Source: Paludisphaera borealis (lineage in GTDB: Bacteria; Planctomycetota; Planctomycetia; Isosphaerales; Isosphaeraceae). Taken from it: DNA of 64,000 nucleotides. Every line of letters starts with the position of its first letter. Positions within the stretch are counted from its first letter, which is position 1. The notes beneath the pieces are model-generated. The model saw nothing but the letters and a program-made list of their open reading frames with translations, had not been told where the DNA came from and searched no databases. Of the stretch, positions 44,041-53,289 are shown piece after piece. The stretch lies in the NCBI RefSeq assembly GCF_001956985.1, contig NZ_CP019082.1:1302001-1366000 (forward strand), given 5' to 3'. Position numbers and translations under genes: made by a program.

Positions 44041-45252
44041 ATGCATCGTCTTTCGATCGCCTCGGCGTTGTGCGCCGGGCTGTTGTGGCTGGCGCCGGCC
44101 TCGTCGGCCGGGGAGCCCAAGTGGAAGCAGCACACGATCAACGGCAAGAGCGAATTCGAGGCGGCCGGGGTCTTTGACGTCGACGGCGACGGCAAGCTCG
44201 ACATCGTCTCCGGCGGCGCCTGGTATCAGGCCCCGGACTGGAAGCCGCACCACATCCGCGACGTCGTGCGTCAGGGGACGTACTACAACGATTTCGCCAC
44301 CATCCCGCTCGACGTCAACGGCGACGGCAAGACCGACATCGTGACGGTCTCGTACTTCGGCCAGAACATCGGCTGGGTCGAGAACCCGGGCAAGGCCGAC
44401 GTCGAGTGGACGTATCACGAGATCGACAAGCCGGGCACCAGCGAGGCCGCAACGACCGTCGATCTCACCGGCGACGGCATTCCCGACGTGCTGCCGAACC
44501 CGACCAACGTCGTGGCCTGGTACGAGGTGGCGAAGAAGGCGGACGGGAAGGGTTTCGACCTCAAGAAGCACGACTTCGGCACCCAGGCCGCCGGCCACGG
44601 CGTCGGCTCGGGAGACGTCAACGGCGACGGCCGCACCGACCTGCTCACCCCCAAGGGATGGTTCGAGGCCCCCTCCGACCCGTCGCACGACACCTGGACC
44701 TGGCACCCCGACTGGAACCTGGGCGCGACCGGCATCCAGATCCTCGCCCGTGACGTCGACGGCGACGGCCTTTCCGATCTCGTCTACGGCATGGGGCACG
44801 ACTTCGGGTTGTTCTGGGCCAAGCAGTCCAAGGGGCCCGACGGCAAGCCGATCTGGGTCAAGCAGCCGATCGATACGGGAGTCGCTTCCGTTCACGCCCT
44901 GCTCTGGGCCGATCTCGATGGCGACGGCAAGGCCGACGAGCTGGTCAGCGGCAAGCGGGTCTATGCCCATGAGATCGAGCCAGGCGCGACCGACGGTTCG
45001 CTGGTCGCCTGGTATCGCTTCGATCCCCAGTCGAAAGCCTGGAAGAAGCACGTCATCTTCCAGGGCGAACCCGCCAAGAACGCCCCCGAGAAGGCCGCCG
45101 ACCGCCTGGCCCTCAAGGACTTCCCCGCCGGCACGGCCGGCACCGGCCTGCAACTGACCGCCATCGATATCGACGGCGACGGCGACCTCGACCTGGTCTG
45201 CCCCGGCAAGAGCGGGCTGTACCTCTTCGAGAACCTCGGCAACGGCGGCTGA
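44041..45252 (+). CDS. Exported FG-GAP/VCBS repeat protein
   Basis: This encodes 403 residues: signal peptide (ALCAGLLWLAPASSAGE), then six or so blades each with a calcium-type loop, such as FDVDGDGKLDIVSGG, LDVNGDGKTDIVTV, GDVNGDGRTDLLTP, RDVDGDGLSDLVYG, ADLDGDGKADELVSG and IDIDGDGDLDLVCPG. It should fold as an integrin-like beta-propeller outside the cytoplasm. No catalytic motif; it could be a binding or adhesion protein. It follows a Gfo/Idh gene by 40 bases and may be in its operon. Confidence 0.85.
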   Translation: MHRLSIASALCAGLLWLAPASSAGEPKWKQHTINGKSEFEAAGVFDVDGDGKLDIVSGGAWYQAPDWKPHHIRDVVRQGTYYNDFATIPLDVNGDGKTDIVTVSYFGQNIGWVENPGKADVEWTYHEIDKPGTSEAATTVDLTGDGIPDVLPNPTNVVAWYEVAKKADGKGFDLKKHDFGTQAAGHGVGSGDVNGDGRTDLLTPKGWFEAPSDPSHDTWTWHPDWNLGATGIQILARDVDGDGLSDLVYGMGHDFGLFWAKQSKGPDGKPIWVKQPIDTGVASVHALLWADLDGDGKADELVSGKRVYAHEIEPGATDGSLVAWYRFDPQSKAWKKHVIFQGEPAKNAPEKAADRLALKDFPAGTAGTGLQLTAIDIDGDGDLDLVCPGKSGLYLFENLGNGG

Positions 45253-45324
45253 TCCAGCCGTCGATTGAGCCTCATCCAGGTCCGTCGCCGGCTCGTTCGT
45301 CGGCGGACCCGTCATTTCCTCCGT

Positions 45325-46086
45325 TCAGATGTCGATCCCCATCTCGCGCAGCTTCGCTGCCATCCGCGCGGCCTGCTCTCGCTCGCTCTCCAGCTCGCGG
45401 GCGATCTGATCGCGTTCCTGGATCGCGGTGTTGCGTTCCTGCTCGGCGGCATTGAGTTCTCGCTCGGCCGCGATGCGTTTCCGCTCGGCGGCGTCGCGCT
45501 CACGGGCGAAGGCGTCTCGCTGCGCGGCGATCTCGTCGAGGGTGAGGAACGGCGAGCCGTCCGGGTAGAGAATCCGCATGGGGCTCTCCGAGCAATCGAA
45601 CCGGATTCCAAGAAGCGGGCTGGTCCAGTCTCTCATGTCGGGGATCTCGACGAGTTCGTCGTTGATCCGTTGATAGCCCCGCAATCCGTCGGTCTGGGGA
45701 TCGTAGATGAGGTATTCCTGGACGCCGTGACGCTCATAGAACGCCAGCTTGGCACGCATCTCCGGGGGGCGGTTGCGATGCGACAGGACTTCGAAGACGA
45801 CCTGGGGAGCGACGCCCCCCTCTTCCCACTGTTTGTAGGACGGACGGTGCCCCTTGGGACGGCCGAAGGCGACCATCGCGTCGGGCGCGGTGCAGATTTT
45901 GGGGGACCCTTCGACCGGATACCAGAGCAAGTCGCCGGCGATGAACACGTCGGGGCGGTCGCGGAACAACAGGTCGAGGTTGCCCTTGATCGTGACGATC
46001 CACTCAAACTGTAACGTGTTCTCTGCTATGGGCTTGCCATCACAATCAGGATAGATGACCGCCGTCCGCGAGCGCGCGCTGCTCAT
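45325..46086 (-). CDS. Uma2 family (DUF820) putative endonuclease with coiled-coil tail
   Basis: This encodes 253 residues. Residues 10-175 carry the PD-(D/E)XK-like Uma2 core: PDAMVAFGRP, VVFEVLSHRNRPPEMRAKLAFYE and GVQEYLIYDP. From 180 to the end is a continuous charged helix (RDAAERKRIAAERELNAAEQ) likely to form a coiled coil. Uma2 genes are numerous in cyanobacteria and planctomycetes; their biological job is not known. AGGAGG precedes the ATG at 46086. Confidence 0.85.
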   Translation of the reverse strand: MSSARSRTAVIYPDCDGKPIAENTLQFEWIVTIKGNLDLLFRDRPDVFIAGDLLWYPVEGSPKICTAPDAMVAFGRPKGHRPSYKQWEEGGVAPQVVFEVLSHRNRPPEMRAKLAFYERHGVQEYLIYDPQTDGLRGYQRINDELVEIPDMRDWTSPLLGIRFDCSESPMRILYPDGSPFLTLDEIAAQRDAFARERDAAERKRIAAERELNAAEQERNTAIQERDQIARELESEREQAARMAAKLREMGIDI

Positions 46087-46128
46087 GGCCTGGCCTCCTC
46101 GATCGACAACCGTTACGAAGCTGGGGCC

Positions 46129-47634
46129 TCATGGCTCGTGACTCATCGGAATTGTACCCGAGAGCCGCTCTCCCGGCGATCGGGGAACGGCACCGGCGTC
46201 CCGGCGTCGAAACACGATCGACGCCGCGCCCCGATGCGCGACGGTCCATCCGGGGTCGTCCAGAAGTCGCCGGGCGAGCCCCCGGTCGGGCTTGATCCAG
46301 ACGACGTCGATGCGTTCGCGGTCCCGGATCGCGTCCCATTCCGGACCGCCGCCGAGGGCCGCGACGTACTCCAGAACGGCCTTCACGCCGAAGAGTTCGA
46401 AGCGGTCGTCGATGAACGAGAGCCGTCGGTTTTTACATTCCGAGGCGATCAAGCCTCCCCAATCTTGCTCATGAAACAGCCGCTGGCGGTCGTCCTGCGC
46501 GTCGAGGACGGCGACCGCATCCAGCGGCCATTTCGTCGGGTCGGGCGAACCGAGCGGGATTCTCGCCGCGATTAAAACGAGCAATCCGACTGCTAAAGCC
46601 CATGGCCAGGCGGACCGGCCGGGTCGTTCGGTCCAGTCGGTCTTGAGCGACGTGGCGAGGCCGTCGAGCAGGCCGGCCATGACCGGGGCGACGGCCAGCG
46701 CGAAGAACGGCGCATTGCGGATCGAAGTCAACGCCAGGTGCAGCCAGACCAGGACGTGGACGAGACTGTAGCGGTCGATCTTCCGATTCGAGAGCGCGGG
46801 CAGGGCGATGAGCGCAAGGACCGCCATCTCCAGGACCCGCGCCTCCGGCTGACCGAACGGCGCGGATTTGTACTCGTCGATCAGGCCCGTGACGCCGCTC
46901 GTGAAGAGAAGCCTGGCGACGTGCCGATGAAGATCAAGGCCGTAAGGATTCACGAGCGAGGCCAGGCAACACGCCGCGAACGCCAGCGCGTACCCCCCAA
47001 CGGTCGCGCGGCTCGCTCCTCCGCCCGACACAGCGCGTCCGACCCCCGCGCAGGCGACGATCAGCGGCAGGGCGACGAATCCACCGTGCAGGTTGGCCAG
47101 GACCGCCGTGAGCACCGGAACCCACGCGATCGCCCAGCCCCCCTGTTCGTACTGTTTACGGCAGAGCCGGAATGTCAGGTAGACGAACGCAAGCGTGAAG
47201 ACGTGGGGGCGGATCAAGAAATGGATGCAGCCGATCGCGGCCGAGAGCAGCGCGACGACGACGGCCGCGACCGCCGACGCTCCGCCCTGGATCAGATCGC
47301 GCGTCAGCGAGGCGTACACCCAGGCCAGCCCGAGCGCCGTGAGGGCCGCCGCGCACGACCAGCCGGCGTGATCGACGACGACTGCCAGCAGGACGTCGAA
47401 ACCCCACGATTGGTCGACCCAGGGCTCTTGAGATCGTGTGAACGTCAGCGCGTCGCAGCGCGGGGCCGAGGCCGTCGCCAGGATGTCGCGGCCCAGCCTC
47501 AGATGCCAGTACGTCCCCGGGTCGTTAAACAGGGCGTGGCGTCCACCCGCCAGGACGAGAACCAAAACCATCGCGAACACCACGTCGCTCGGTCCCGGAA
47601 CCAGCCGTCTGCCTTGAACCATGCGATGCGGCAT
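46129..47634 (-). CDS. Polytopic membrane protein of unknown function
   Basis: This encodes 501 residues with about ten membrane helices. The loop after helix 1, DPGTYWHLRLGRDILATASAP followed by VDQSWGFDVLLAVVVDHAGW, resembles the first outer loop of GT-C type glycosyltransferases and similar proteins, with an acidic residue and WH. A C-terminal soluble part of 130 residues follows (DAVAVLDAQDDRQRLFHEQDWGG). I would guess a membrane glycosyltransferase-like enzyme, but no signature proves this. Start at 47634 or 47622; upstream frame is noise. Confidence 0.65.
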   Translation of the reverse strand: MPHRMVQGRRLVPGPSDVVFAMVLVLVLAGGRHALFNDPGTYWHLRLGRDILATASAPRCDALTFTRSQEPWVDQSWGFDVLLAVVVDHAGWSCAAALTALGLAWVYASLTRDLIQGGASAVAAVVVALLSAAIGCIHFLIRPHVFTLAFVYLTFRLCRKQYEQGGWAIAWVPVLTAVLANLHGGFVALPLIVACAGVGRAVSGGGASRATVGGYALAFAACCLASLVNPYGLDLHRHVARLLFTSGVTGLIDEYKSAPFGQPEARVLEMAVLALIALPALSNRKIDRYSLVHVLVWLHLALTSIRNAPFFALAVAPVMAGLLDGLATSLKTDWTERPGRSAWPWALAVGLLVLIAARIPLGSPDPTKWPLDAVAVLDAQDDRQRLFHEQDWGGLIASECKNRRLSFIDDRFELFGVKAVLEYVAALGGGPEWDAIRDRERIDVVWIKPDRGLARRLLDDPGWTVAHRGAASIVFRRRDAGAVPRSPGERLSGTIPMSHEP

Positions 47635-47884
47635 GACGTACCGTGAGGAAGAGATTGGTCGATCGTTTGATGCGGCCCTTCGTTTCGAAGCATAGAACGC
47701 GGGCCGAAGGTCGAAGGCGGCCGATCCGATCGCCCGACCTACCCGAACGGCGTCCGGGGATGGCTTTCCCGCGCCTTGACGGCTATTCGAGTCGACTGAA
47801 AATCCGATATATTCAGGGTGGCGCGTCTCCCTTGCGTCTTGTTCCGCCTTTTGTCTCGCCAACAATCGTCATGAAGGCCTCGTT

Positions 47885-48958
47885 GTGAAAGCACCTCGCA
47901 GCGGCGTGAACCGTCGCGATCTTCTGCGGCTTCGGCGGATGGGCGCGGCGATATCGCAGCCGGCGGCCGGGCTCGGCGGCGGCGAGGGTGCCTCGGGCCT
48001 GCCGGATCTGGTGCGCGTTCATCGCCCGGGCATGGGCTCGTACTTCGAGATCCGCCTCGGCGCGAAGACGCCTGGCGCGGTCGAGCTGGCCACACGCGCG
48101 CTCGATCTCGTCGACCGGCTGGAAGCCCAGCTCACGGTGTATTCCGAAGATTCCGAGGTCAGCCGGCTGAATCAGACCGCCCACCTGGGGCCGTTGGCCG
48201 TCGAGCCGGGGCTGTTCGCGCTGCTTGAGCAAGCATGCGAGCTGAGCCGGTCGACCGGAGGGGCGTACGACGTGACGTCCGGGGCGTTGTCGGAAGCCTG
48301 GGGGTTCGTCCGAGGGCCGAAACGCGTGCCGACTCCCGAAGTTCTGGCCGAGGCGCGGTCGAGGACCGGCTGGCGGCAGTTGCGGCTCGACCGAAACGCC
48401 CGCACGGTCGCGTTCGACGCGCCGGGGCTGCGAATCAACCTGGGGAGCATCGGCAAGGGATACGCGATCGACCGCGCGGTCGACGTGATCCGGGCGCACT
48501 GGTTCCCGACGTCGGCCCTGGTTCACGGCGGCCAGTCGAGCGTGTTCGCCCTCGGCTCACCCCCGGGACGGTTCGCGGGGCGTTGGGAGATCGCCTTGCG
48601 AAACCCGTTCGTCCCCGACAGTCCGCTGGGGGTGCTCCGGCTCCGGAACCGGGCGCTCGGCACGTCGGGCGGGGCGTTCCAGCGGTTCGAGGTCGACGGC
48701 CGGTCGTATGGCCACATCCTCGATCCGCGGACCGGCGAGCCGGCCGACGGCCCGGCCAGCGTGACGGTGCTGGCGCCCACGTCGGCCGAGGCCGATGCGC
48801 TCTCGACGGCCCTGTTCCTGCTTGGCGCCGAGGCGGCTCGCGAGCTGGCCGCGCGGCGTCCGGAGATCGGCGTCGTGATCGTCGAGGAGGGGGACGCCGA
48901 TCGGTCGTGCCGCGTCATGGCCTTCGGACTCAATGAAGACGATTTCACGCCCGCGTAA
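47885..48958 (+). CDS. apbE: FAD:protein FMN transferase (ApbE)
   Basis: This encodes 357 residues. ApbE attaches FMN to Thr of exported flavoproteins such as NqrB/NqrC and RnfG/RnfD. Typical features: GMGSYFEIRL at the start, TGGAYDVTSGAL, the flavin-binding INLGSIGKGYAIDRAVD, and GHILDPRTGEP near the end. A twin-Arg-like start (GVNRRDLLRLRRMG) suggests export, though the hydrophobic part is short. GTG at 47885 is used with a weak AAGG. No Nqr or Rnf gene is near, so its targets are elsewhere. Confidence 0.9.
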   Translation: MKAPRSGVNRRDLLRLRRMGAAISQPAAGLGGGEGASGLPDLVRVHRPGMGSYFEIRLGAKTPGAVELATRALDLVDRLEAQLTVYSEDSEVSRLNQTAHLGPLAVEPGLFALLEQACELSRSTGGAYDVTSGALSEAWGFVRGPKRVPTPEVLAEARSRTGWRQLRLDRNARTVAFDAPGLRINLGSIGKGYAIDRAVDVIRAHWFPTSALVHGGQSSVFALGSPPGRFAGRWEIALRNPFVPDSPLGVLRLRNRALGTSGGAFQRFEVDGRSYGHILDPRTGEPADGPASVTVLAPTSAEADALSTALFLLGAEAARELAARRPEIGVVIVEEGDADRSCRVMAFGLNEDDFTPA

Positions 48959-49066
48959 CTTGTGGTTAAATTGGATGGATCATGACCAACCGATGAAGAC
49001 CCGCCATCCGGTCGAATCGCGACCGACGTTCGACGCCGTGAGGCGTCGCTCCCGCCGCCAGAAGAA

Positions 49067-49071
49067 AGGAG
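49067..49071 (+). promoter_or_regulatory. Ribosome-binding site that points to a CTG start
   Basis: AGGAG (within AAAGGAG) followed by a 7-base spacer and CTG at 49079. Position and strength favour this CTG as start of the DoxX gene over the TTG 54 bases on, which has no such site. Confidence 0.6.
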
Positions 49072-49078
49072 CCCTCCG

Positions 49079-50161
49079 CTGAACGCCTTCCGTCCCTATT
49101 ACCCTGGGTTTCTCGGGGCCCTCTTCCTGGTCTTGCTTCGCATCGCCATCGGCTGGCACTTCCTCACCGAGGGGCTTGAAAAGTACGACTCGACGCTCCA
49201 CGGCACGCAGCCGTTTTCGGCCGAGATCTATCTGCGAAATGCGAACGGGCCGTTCGCTCCCTATTTCCGGGGCATGCTGCCCGACGTCAACGGCCTGGCC
49301 TTGCTCGATCCGGACCGCCTCAAGGCCGGGTGGGCGGCCGAGGTCGAGCGGATCGGCCGTCATTACGACTTCGACGAGGAGCAGGAGATCCGGGCCAAGA
49401 AGCTCCTCGAAGAGAGCGAGACCTGGGCCGACTACTGGTTCAACAACCACGACAACGACGAGCTGCGGCGGAAATACTACCGCGACCTGGCCGCCGTCCA
49501 GGCGGTCGAGCGCAATCCCAAGGCGATGTCGTTCGAGCGCGAGCGCGCCTGGGAAGGACGCCGCACGGTCGACGTCGACCGCAGGACGGTCACTGGGCCG
49601 CTCGTCGCCCGGGGCAAGCAGCTCGAAGAGTGGGTCGTCGGGATCGCCACGGCCGAACAGAAGAACGCTCTGCTGTCGCGATTCGATTACGGCTTCATCA
49701 AGAGCGCCCTCGCGCCGCTGGGCCTTGACGACGACTTCGACGCCTGGCGCGTCCGTCGCGCCACGTACCATCCCCCGTCGACCACGCTGGATTTCGCCAA
49801 TTCGCTGACGATGTACGGCCTGATCCTGATGGGCGCCTGTCTGATCCTGGGATTGTTCACGCCGTTCTCGTCGCTCTGCGCCGCGGCGTTCCTGGCGATG
49901 ATTTACCTGTCGATGCCCCCCTGGCCGGGTACGCCTCCCAACCCCAAGGCCGAGGGGCACTACTGGATCGTCAACAAGAACCTGATCGAGCTGATCGCCT
50001 GCCTGTTGATCGCGTCGACGGCTTCGGGCCACTGGTTCGGTCTCGACGCCCTGTTCTTCGGCGCCCGCCGTCGCCGTCGGCTGGCCCGCCGATTCGGGCT
50101 CATCGACGACGCTGACGCGGCCTCGTCGACCAAGACGAAGCGCGACGTTCTAACGGTCTGA
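49079..50161 (+). CDS. DoxX family membrane protein, probable CTG start
   Basis: This encodes 360 residues. The DoxX-type helices are split: one near the N-terminus (FLGALFLVLLRIAIGWHFLTEG) and three at 225-315 (LTMYGLILMGACLILGLFTPF, LCAAAFLAMIYLS, LIELIACLLIAS), with a soluble helical insert of about 180 residues between. Role unknown; relatives are linked to quinol oxidation or thiosulfate. Start: the in-frame stop upstream is at 48983 and no ATG, GTG or TTG lies between it and 49079. CTG at 49079 is seven bases after AGGAG and restores the whole first helix. The next candidate, TTG at 49133, cuts that helix in half. Confidence 0.8.
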   Translation: MNAFRPYYPGFLGALFLVLLRIAIGWHFLTEGLEKYDSTLHGTQPFSAEIYLRNANGPFAPYFRGMLPDVNGLALLDPDRLKAGWAAEVERIGRHYDFDEEQEIRAKKLLEESETWADYWFNNHDNDELRRKYYRDLAAVQAVERNPKAMSFERERAWEGRRTVDVDRRTVTGPLVARGKQLEEWVVGIATAEQKNALLSRFDYGFIKSALAPLGLDDDFDAWRVRRATYHPPSTTLDFANSLTMYGLILMGACLILGLFTPFSSLCAAAFLAMIYLSMPPWPGTPPNPKAEGHYWIVNKNLIELIACLLIASTASGHWFGLDALFFGARRRRRLARRFGLIDDADAASSTKTKRDVLTV

Positions 50162-50214
50162 ACCCGGTTCGAATTCTCGAGTCGACCCCGACTTTTCCAT
50201 ACAAGGAGCGACGG

Positions 50215-51768
50215 ATGACCAATCTGACCCCCGAACAGCGCCTGATGGGCCGAGAGAACGCGGACCGGGCTCTTGGCGTCTCGCGACGCGACTGGCTGAT
50301 CGCGGCGTCCGCGACCCCGGCGATCGCCGGCTACTACTTCGGCTACAAGGGCCTTGGCGAGAAGCCGCCGGTCAAGGCGGCGATCATCGGCACCGGCGAC
50401 GAAGGCTGCCAGGCGATGATCCGGTTCCACAACCGCGACTACATGAACTTCGTCGGCTTCTGCGACATCCGGCCGACCCAGCAGGAACGCGCGGTCAAGG
50501 AGTTCACGAACCACAAGCAGTACTCCGAGGCCGACGTCCGCAAGCTCAAGCAGTACAAGTCCAAGGAGGAGATGTACAAGGACCCTGAGGTCGAGGTGGT
50601 CGTCATCGCCCTCCCCTTGTGGCTGCACGCGCCGGTCGCCATCGAGGCGATGAAGGCCGGCAAGCACGTCTTCACCGAGAAGCTGATGGCGCACTCGGTG
50701 GCCGAGTGCAAGGAGATGTGCCGGGTCGCCCGCGAGACCAACAAGCTGCTGGCCGTCGGCCACCAGCGCCATTACTCGGCCCTGTACGACAACGCCAACT
50801 TCCTGCTCTCCAGCGGCGTGCTCGGCGACGTCCGCCACATCCGCGCCCTCTGGCACCGCAACAACGCCCAGCCGCTCGTGGCCAAGGACAAGGACGGCCA
50901 GCCCCTCTACGATCCGGCGACCGGGCTTCCCCAGTACGTCCACGACGAGAAGGGGAACCTCGTCTATCGCGATAGCTGGAAGCGCCAGTATCCCGATAAG
51001 GACACGGGGATCGACTACGCGGCGTACGGCTACAAGAGCCTGGACGAGCTGATCAACTGGCGGCTCTACAAGCGCACCGGGGCCGGCATCATGGCCGAAC
51101 TGGGGAGCCACCAGCTCGACGCCTGCTCGATCTTCCTCGGCAAGCAGCACCCGCTAGCCGTCACCGGCGTCGGCGGCACGTACTTCTACAAGGACGGTCG
51201 CGAGGCTGACGACCACGTCTTCACGATCTTCGAGTTCCCCGGCCAGACCGAGAAGGACAAGATCGTCGTCACCTACTCGTCGATCAACACGAACGCGTTC
51301 GACGGCTACGGCGAGATGGTCATGGGCTCGAAGGGGACGATGATCGTCGCCACGGAGAAGGAGATTCTTCTCTACAAGGAAGCCGGCGCGGCGTTCGCCT
51401 CGCGAACGACGAGCGTGACGGTCGACACGCAGAACAAGAAGCCGGTGCTCGAAACCAGCCCCAGCACCGCCGGCCCGAGCGCCGCGACGGCCATCGGCGC
51501 CCTGGCGACCGCCGACCCCTCGCGCGGTTATCGCGAGGAGCTGGAGCACTTCGCCTACTGCATCCGCCACGGCGACGCGTCCAACTACCACGCCGACAAG
51601 GACCACCAGCCGCGCTGCCGCGGCGAAGTCGCCCTCGCCGACGCCGTCATCGCGCTGACCACCAACATCGCCATGCACGAAAACCGCCGGATCGAGTTCG
51701 ACCCCAAGTGGTTCGACTACACCTCCGACGCCGTCCCCGACGGCTCCGGCTCGATCGCCAAGGGCTGA
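50215..51768 (+). CDS. Gfo/Idh/MocA family oxidoreductase, Tat-exported
   Basis: This encodes 517 residues, the largest of three such proteins here. The signal is SRRDWLIAASATPAIAGYY, then the Rossmann start VKAAIIGTGDEGCQAMIR, LPLWLHAPVAIEAMKAGKH and TEKLMAH, where Leu replaces Pro of the usual EKP. The C-terminal domain has GAGIMAELGSHQLDACSIF. It starts 54 bases after the DoxX gene, on the same strand, after AAGGAG, so the two may work together. Substrate unknown. Confidence 0.9.
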   Translation: MTNLTPEQRLMGRENADRALGVSRRDWLIAASATPAIAGYYFGYKGLGEKPPVKAAIIGTGDEGCQAMIRFHNRDYMNFVGFCDIRPTQQERAVKEFTNHKQYSEADVRKLKQYKSKEEMYKDPEVEVVVIALPLWLHAPVAIEAMKAGKHVFTEKLMAHSVAECKEMCRVARETNKLLAVGHQRHYSALYDNANFLLSSGVLGDVRHIRALWHRNNAQPLVAKDKDGQPLYDPATGLPQYVHDEKGNLVYRDSWKRQYPDKDTGIDYAAYGYKSLDELINWRLYKRTGAGIMAELGSHQLDACSIFLGKQHPLAVTGVGGTYFYKDGREADDHVFTIFEFPGQTEKDKIVVTYSSINTNAFDGYGEMVMGSKGTMIVATEKEILLYKEAGAAFASRTTSVTVDTQNKKPVLETSPSTAGPSAATAIGALATADPSRGYREELEHFAYCIRHGDASNYHADKDHQPRCRGEVALADAVIALTTNIAMHENRRIEFDPKWFDYTSDAVPDGSGSIAKG

Positions 51769-51787
51769 GGAAGTTCCGACCATCGTG

Positions 51788-51824
51788 AACGGCGGCGGAC
51801 AAGAAAGCGTCGTCCGCCGCCGTT
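51788..51824 (+). terminator. Terminator-like hairpin after the third Gfo/Idh gene
   Basis: AACGGCGGCGGAC (51788-51800) pairs perfectly with GTCCGCCGCCGTT (51812-51824), loop of 11 bases, 20 bases after the stop. The sequence then turns A/T-rich (AAATATAG). No T-run, but position fits a terminator and marks the border of the AT-richer insert. Confidence 0.6.
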
Positions 51825-52052
51825 AAATATAGATATCCAGGTAATCGTTTGTCCTACTCGAGCTACAGGACCTTAACTCATTGACTTGAGTCCGGTTGAC
51901 CGAATGCTCAAGATTTCACGTAGAGTCAGCCTCCGTATCGCTTTCGTTGATGGCATATGCTTAGGTCAGTCGAGCTCCGATGGCAGATATGCCAAAAGGA
52001 TGTTGTGGCGGAATGATAGAGAAAGTCCACTGCAGCACCCGCCAAGCCATCA

Positions 52053-52571
52053 TCATTTGAGTTTTGATAGCAGCATAAGCTCTTGTACAGCAGTTCTTAG
52101 ATCGTGCCTGATCTCGTCAATGTCTCCGCGTACAGCAATGAACCTTCGGTTGTGGGCTGATTTATCACCAATGTCCTTCAGTTTCGGCAAAGCTCTCTTC
52201 GTGTTTCGGCCCAGATTCCAGGAGGGCTCGGAGAGGGCTATTGAAATTAAATCACGTAAGTAAAGGAAATCGCCTTGTGGATTCTTGATTTTCTGTGCGA
52301 TGGAGTGAGCTTCGAATGCCTCGATAATAAGGGTCTCAAGGAGTCTTCTTATCATCACTGCGCAAGAATCGTACCATCCATTTTCGTAACAGCCATTGAT
52401 TTGGTAGACGATTTTTTCAATATAGGCTCTGGAGTTTTTTACCAATGCGTGGAAAACGACCATCTCACTCTTGGGCGGACAGCCCTCGGAGGGTGGGATC
52501 CACTCTTTCGGTGCGGCCTCTTGAAGTTTTCTGGCAAGTCCGAGGGCGCTTTGGAGATTATCCGCGTTCAC
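52053..52571 (-). CDS. DUF4145-like (HEPN-related) protein
   Basis: This encodes 172 residues, all helical and cytosolic. The core is YENGWYDSCAVMIRRLLE, LIIEAFEAHSIAQKIKN and ALPKLKDIGDKSAHNRRFIA, the pattern of DUF4145-type proteins, which are placed in the HEPN group and found in restriction and defence loci. The common HEPN RNase motif R-x4-6-H is not plain here. Codon use and base composition are A/T-richer than neighbours, a sign of transfer. Its first codons overlap the end of the upstream gene by 14 bases, so both are co-expressed. Confidence 0.7.
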   Translation of the reverse strand: MNADNLQSALGLARKLQEAAPKEWIPPSEGCPPKSEMVVFHALVKNSRAYIEKIVYQINGCYENGWYDSCAVMIRRLLETLIIEAFEAHSIAQKIKNPQGDFLYLRDLISIALSEPSWNLGRNTKRALPKLKDIGDKSAHNRRFIAVRGDIDEIRHDLRTAVQELMLLSKLK

Positions 52572-53289
52572 TTACATCGCCCCTATTGTATAGATGCTTG
52601 GCCATGCTAGAGAAGATCTGGTCAATCTGATCGGGAGTGGCATCGGATGAGATGTGAACCTGAATGTTCAAGTGAATGTCGGGCTGACGGGAGTGCCGGG
52701 GCTTCTGTTCGGTGAGAGTATTGACGTGAGCCTCCCGAGCTGTCTCCGTGTCGGGTTGGTGGTCTTTCACGCCTGCTTTGCCAGTTGTGTTTTTCTTAAG
52801 TGCCCCGTTTTTCGTCGTCTTGGTAGATTGTTCTTTGTTGTTGTCGCTTGCTTTGCCCTTGCTCAAGTCCGCCTCACAGAGCGTGATGTAGAATGCGGAG
52901 TATTTGCGAATCAGTGCCTCCCCTCCTCCCGTGTGGTTGGCAAACCACCTTCCGATCTGAACGCGATCCACATTCTCATCAGATCCAATGTCACGTAGTT
53001 CTTCGGGATACACGCGATCAAGTATGATTTTGCAAACCTGAGTATATTGCGCGTCGTCCCGCCACTTCCTCGCCAAATCGGTTGGTTTTCCGCTTTCATC
53101 AATCAGCCCAGTCGTTCGGAGACTCGGAATGATATTGGCCTGAGCTGATTGTTCAGTCATCGCCAGCACGGTCGATAGATAGTTTGCGCTAACGGTCCCT
53201 GGGATGGATCTGCGAAATCTATCCCGTAGGATCCACCAATGTTTAACCGGCAGAACCGGGAATGATCGTGGAACTAGCACGTCGGCCAT
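52558..53289 (-). CDS. DUF5343-like protein
   Basis: This encodes 243 residues. Residues 1-140 look like a winged-helix domain (HWWILRDRFRRSIPGTVSANYLSTVL, IIPSLRTTGLIDESGKPTDLARKWR), as in DUF5343. A Lys/Thr-rich linker (145-200) leads to a conserved-looking end, IHLNIQVHISSDATPDQIDQ and IFSSMAKHLYNRG. The ATG at 53289 has AGAGGTG upstream. It overlaps the DUF4145-like gene by 14 bases. Composition is A/T-richer than the flanks. Role unknown; the pair may be a defence or toxin-antitoxin-like module, which is inference. Confidence 0.65.
   Translation of the reverse strand: MADVLVPRSFPVLPVKHWWILRDRFRRSIPGTVSANYLSTVLAMTEQSAQANIIPSLRTTGLIDESGKPTDLARKWRDDAQYTQVCKIILDRVYPEELRDIGSDENVDRVQIGRWFANHTGGGEALIRKYSAFYITLCEADLSKGKASDNNKEQSTKTTKNGALKKNTTGKAGVKDHQPDTETAREAHVNTLTEQKPRHSRQPDIHLNIQVHISSDATPDQIDQIFSSMAKHLYNRGDVSERG

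Noticed and set aside
45279-45309. Imperfect inverted repeat between the FG-GAP and Uma2 genes
   Set aside because: Only six base pairs (GGTCCG with CGGACC) pair without bulges; too weak to call a terminator.
50160-50185. tRNA T-loop-like sequence (GGTTCGAAT)
   Set aside because: No matching acceptor, D or anticodon stems are found around it; it lies in a short gap between two genes.
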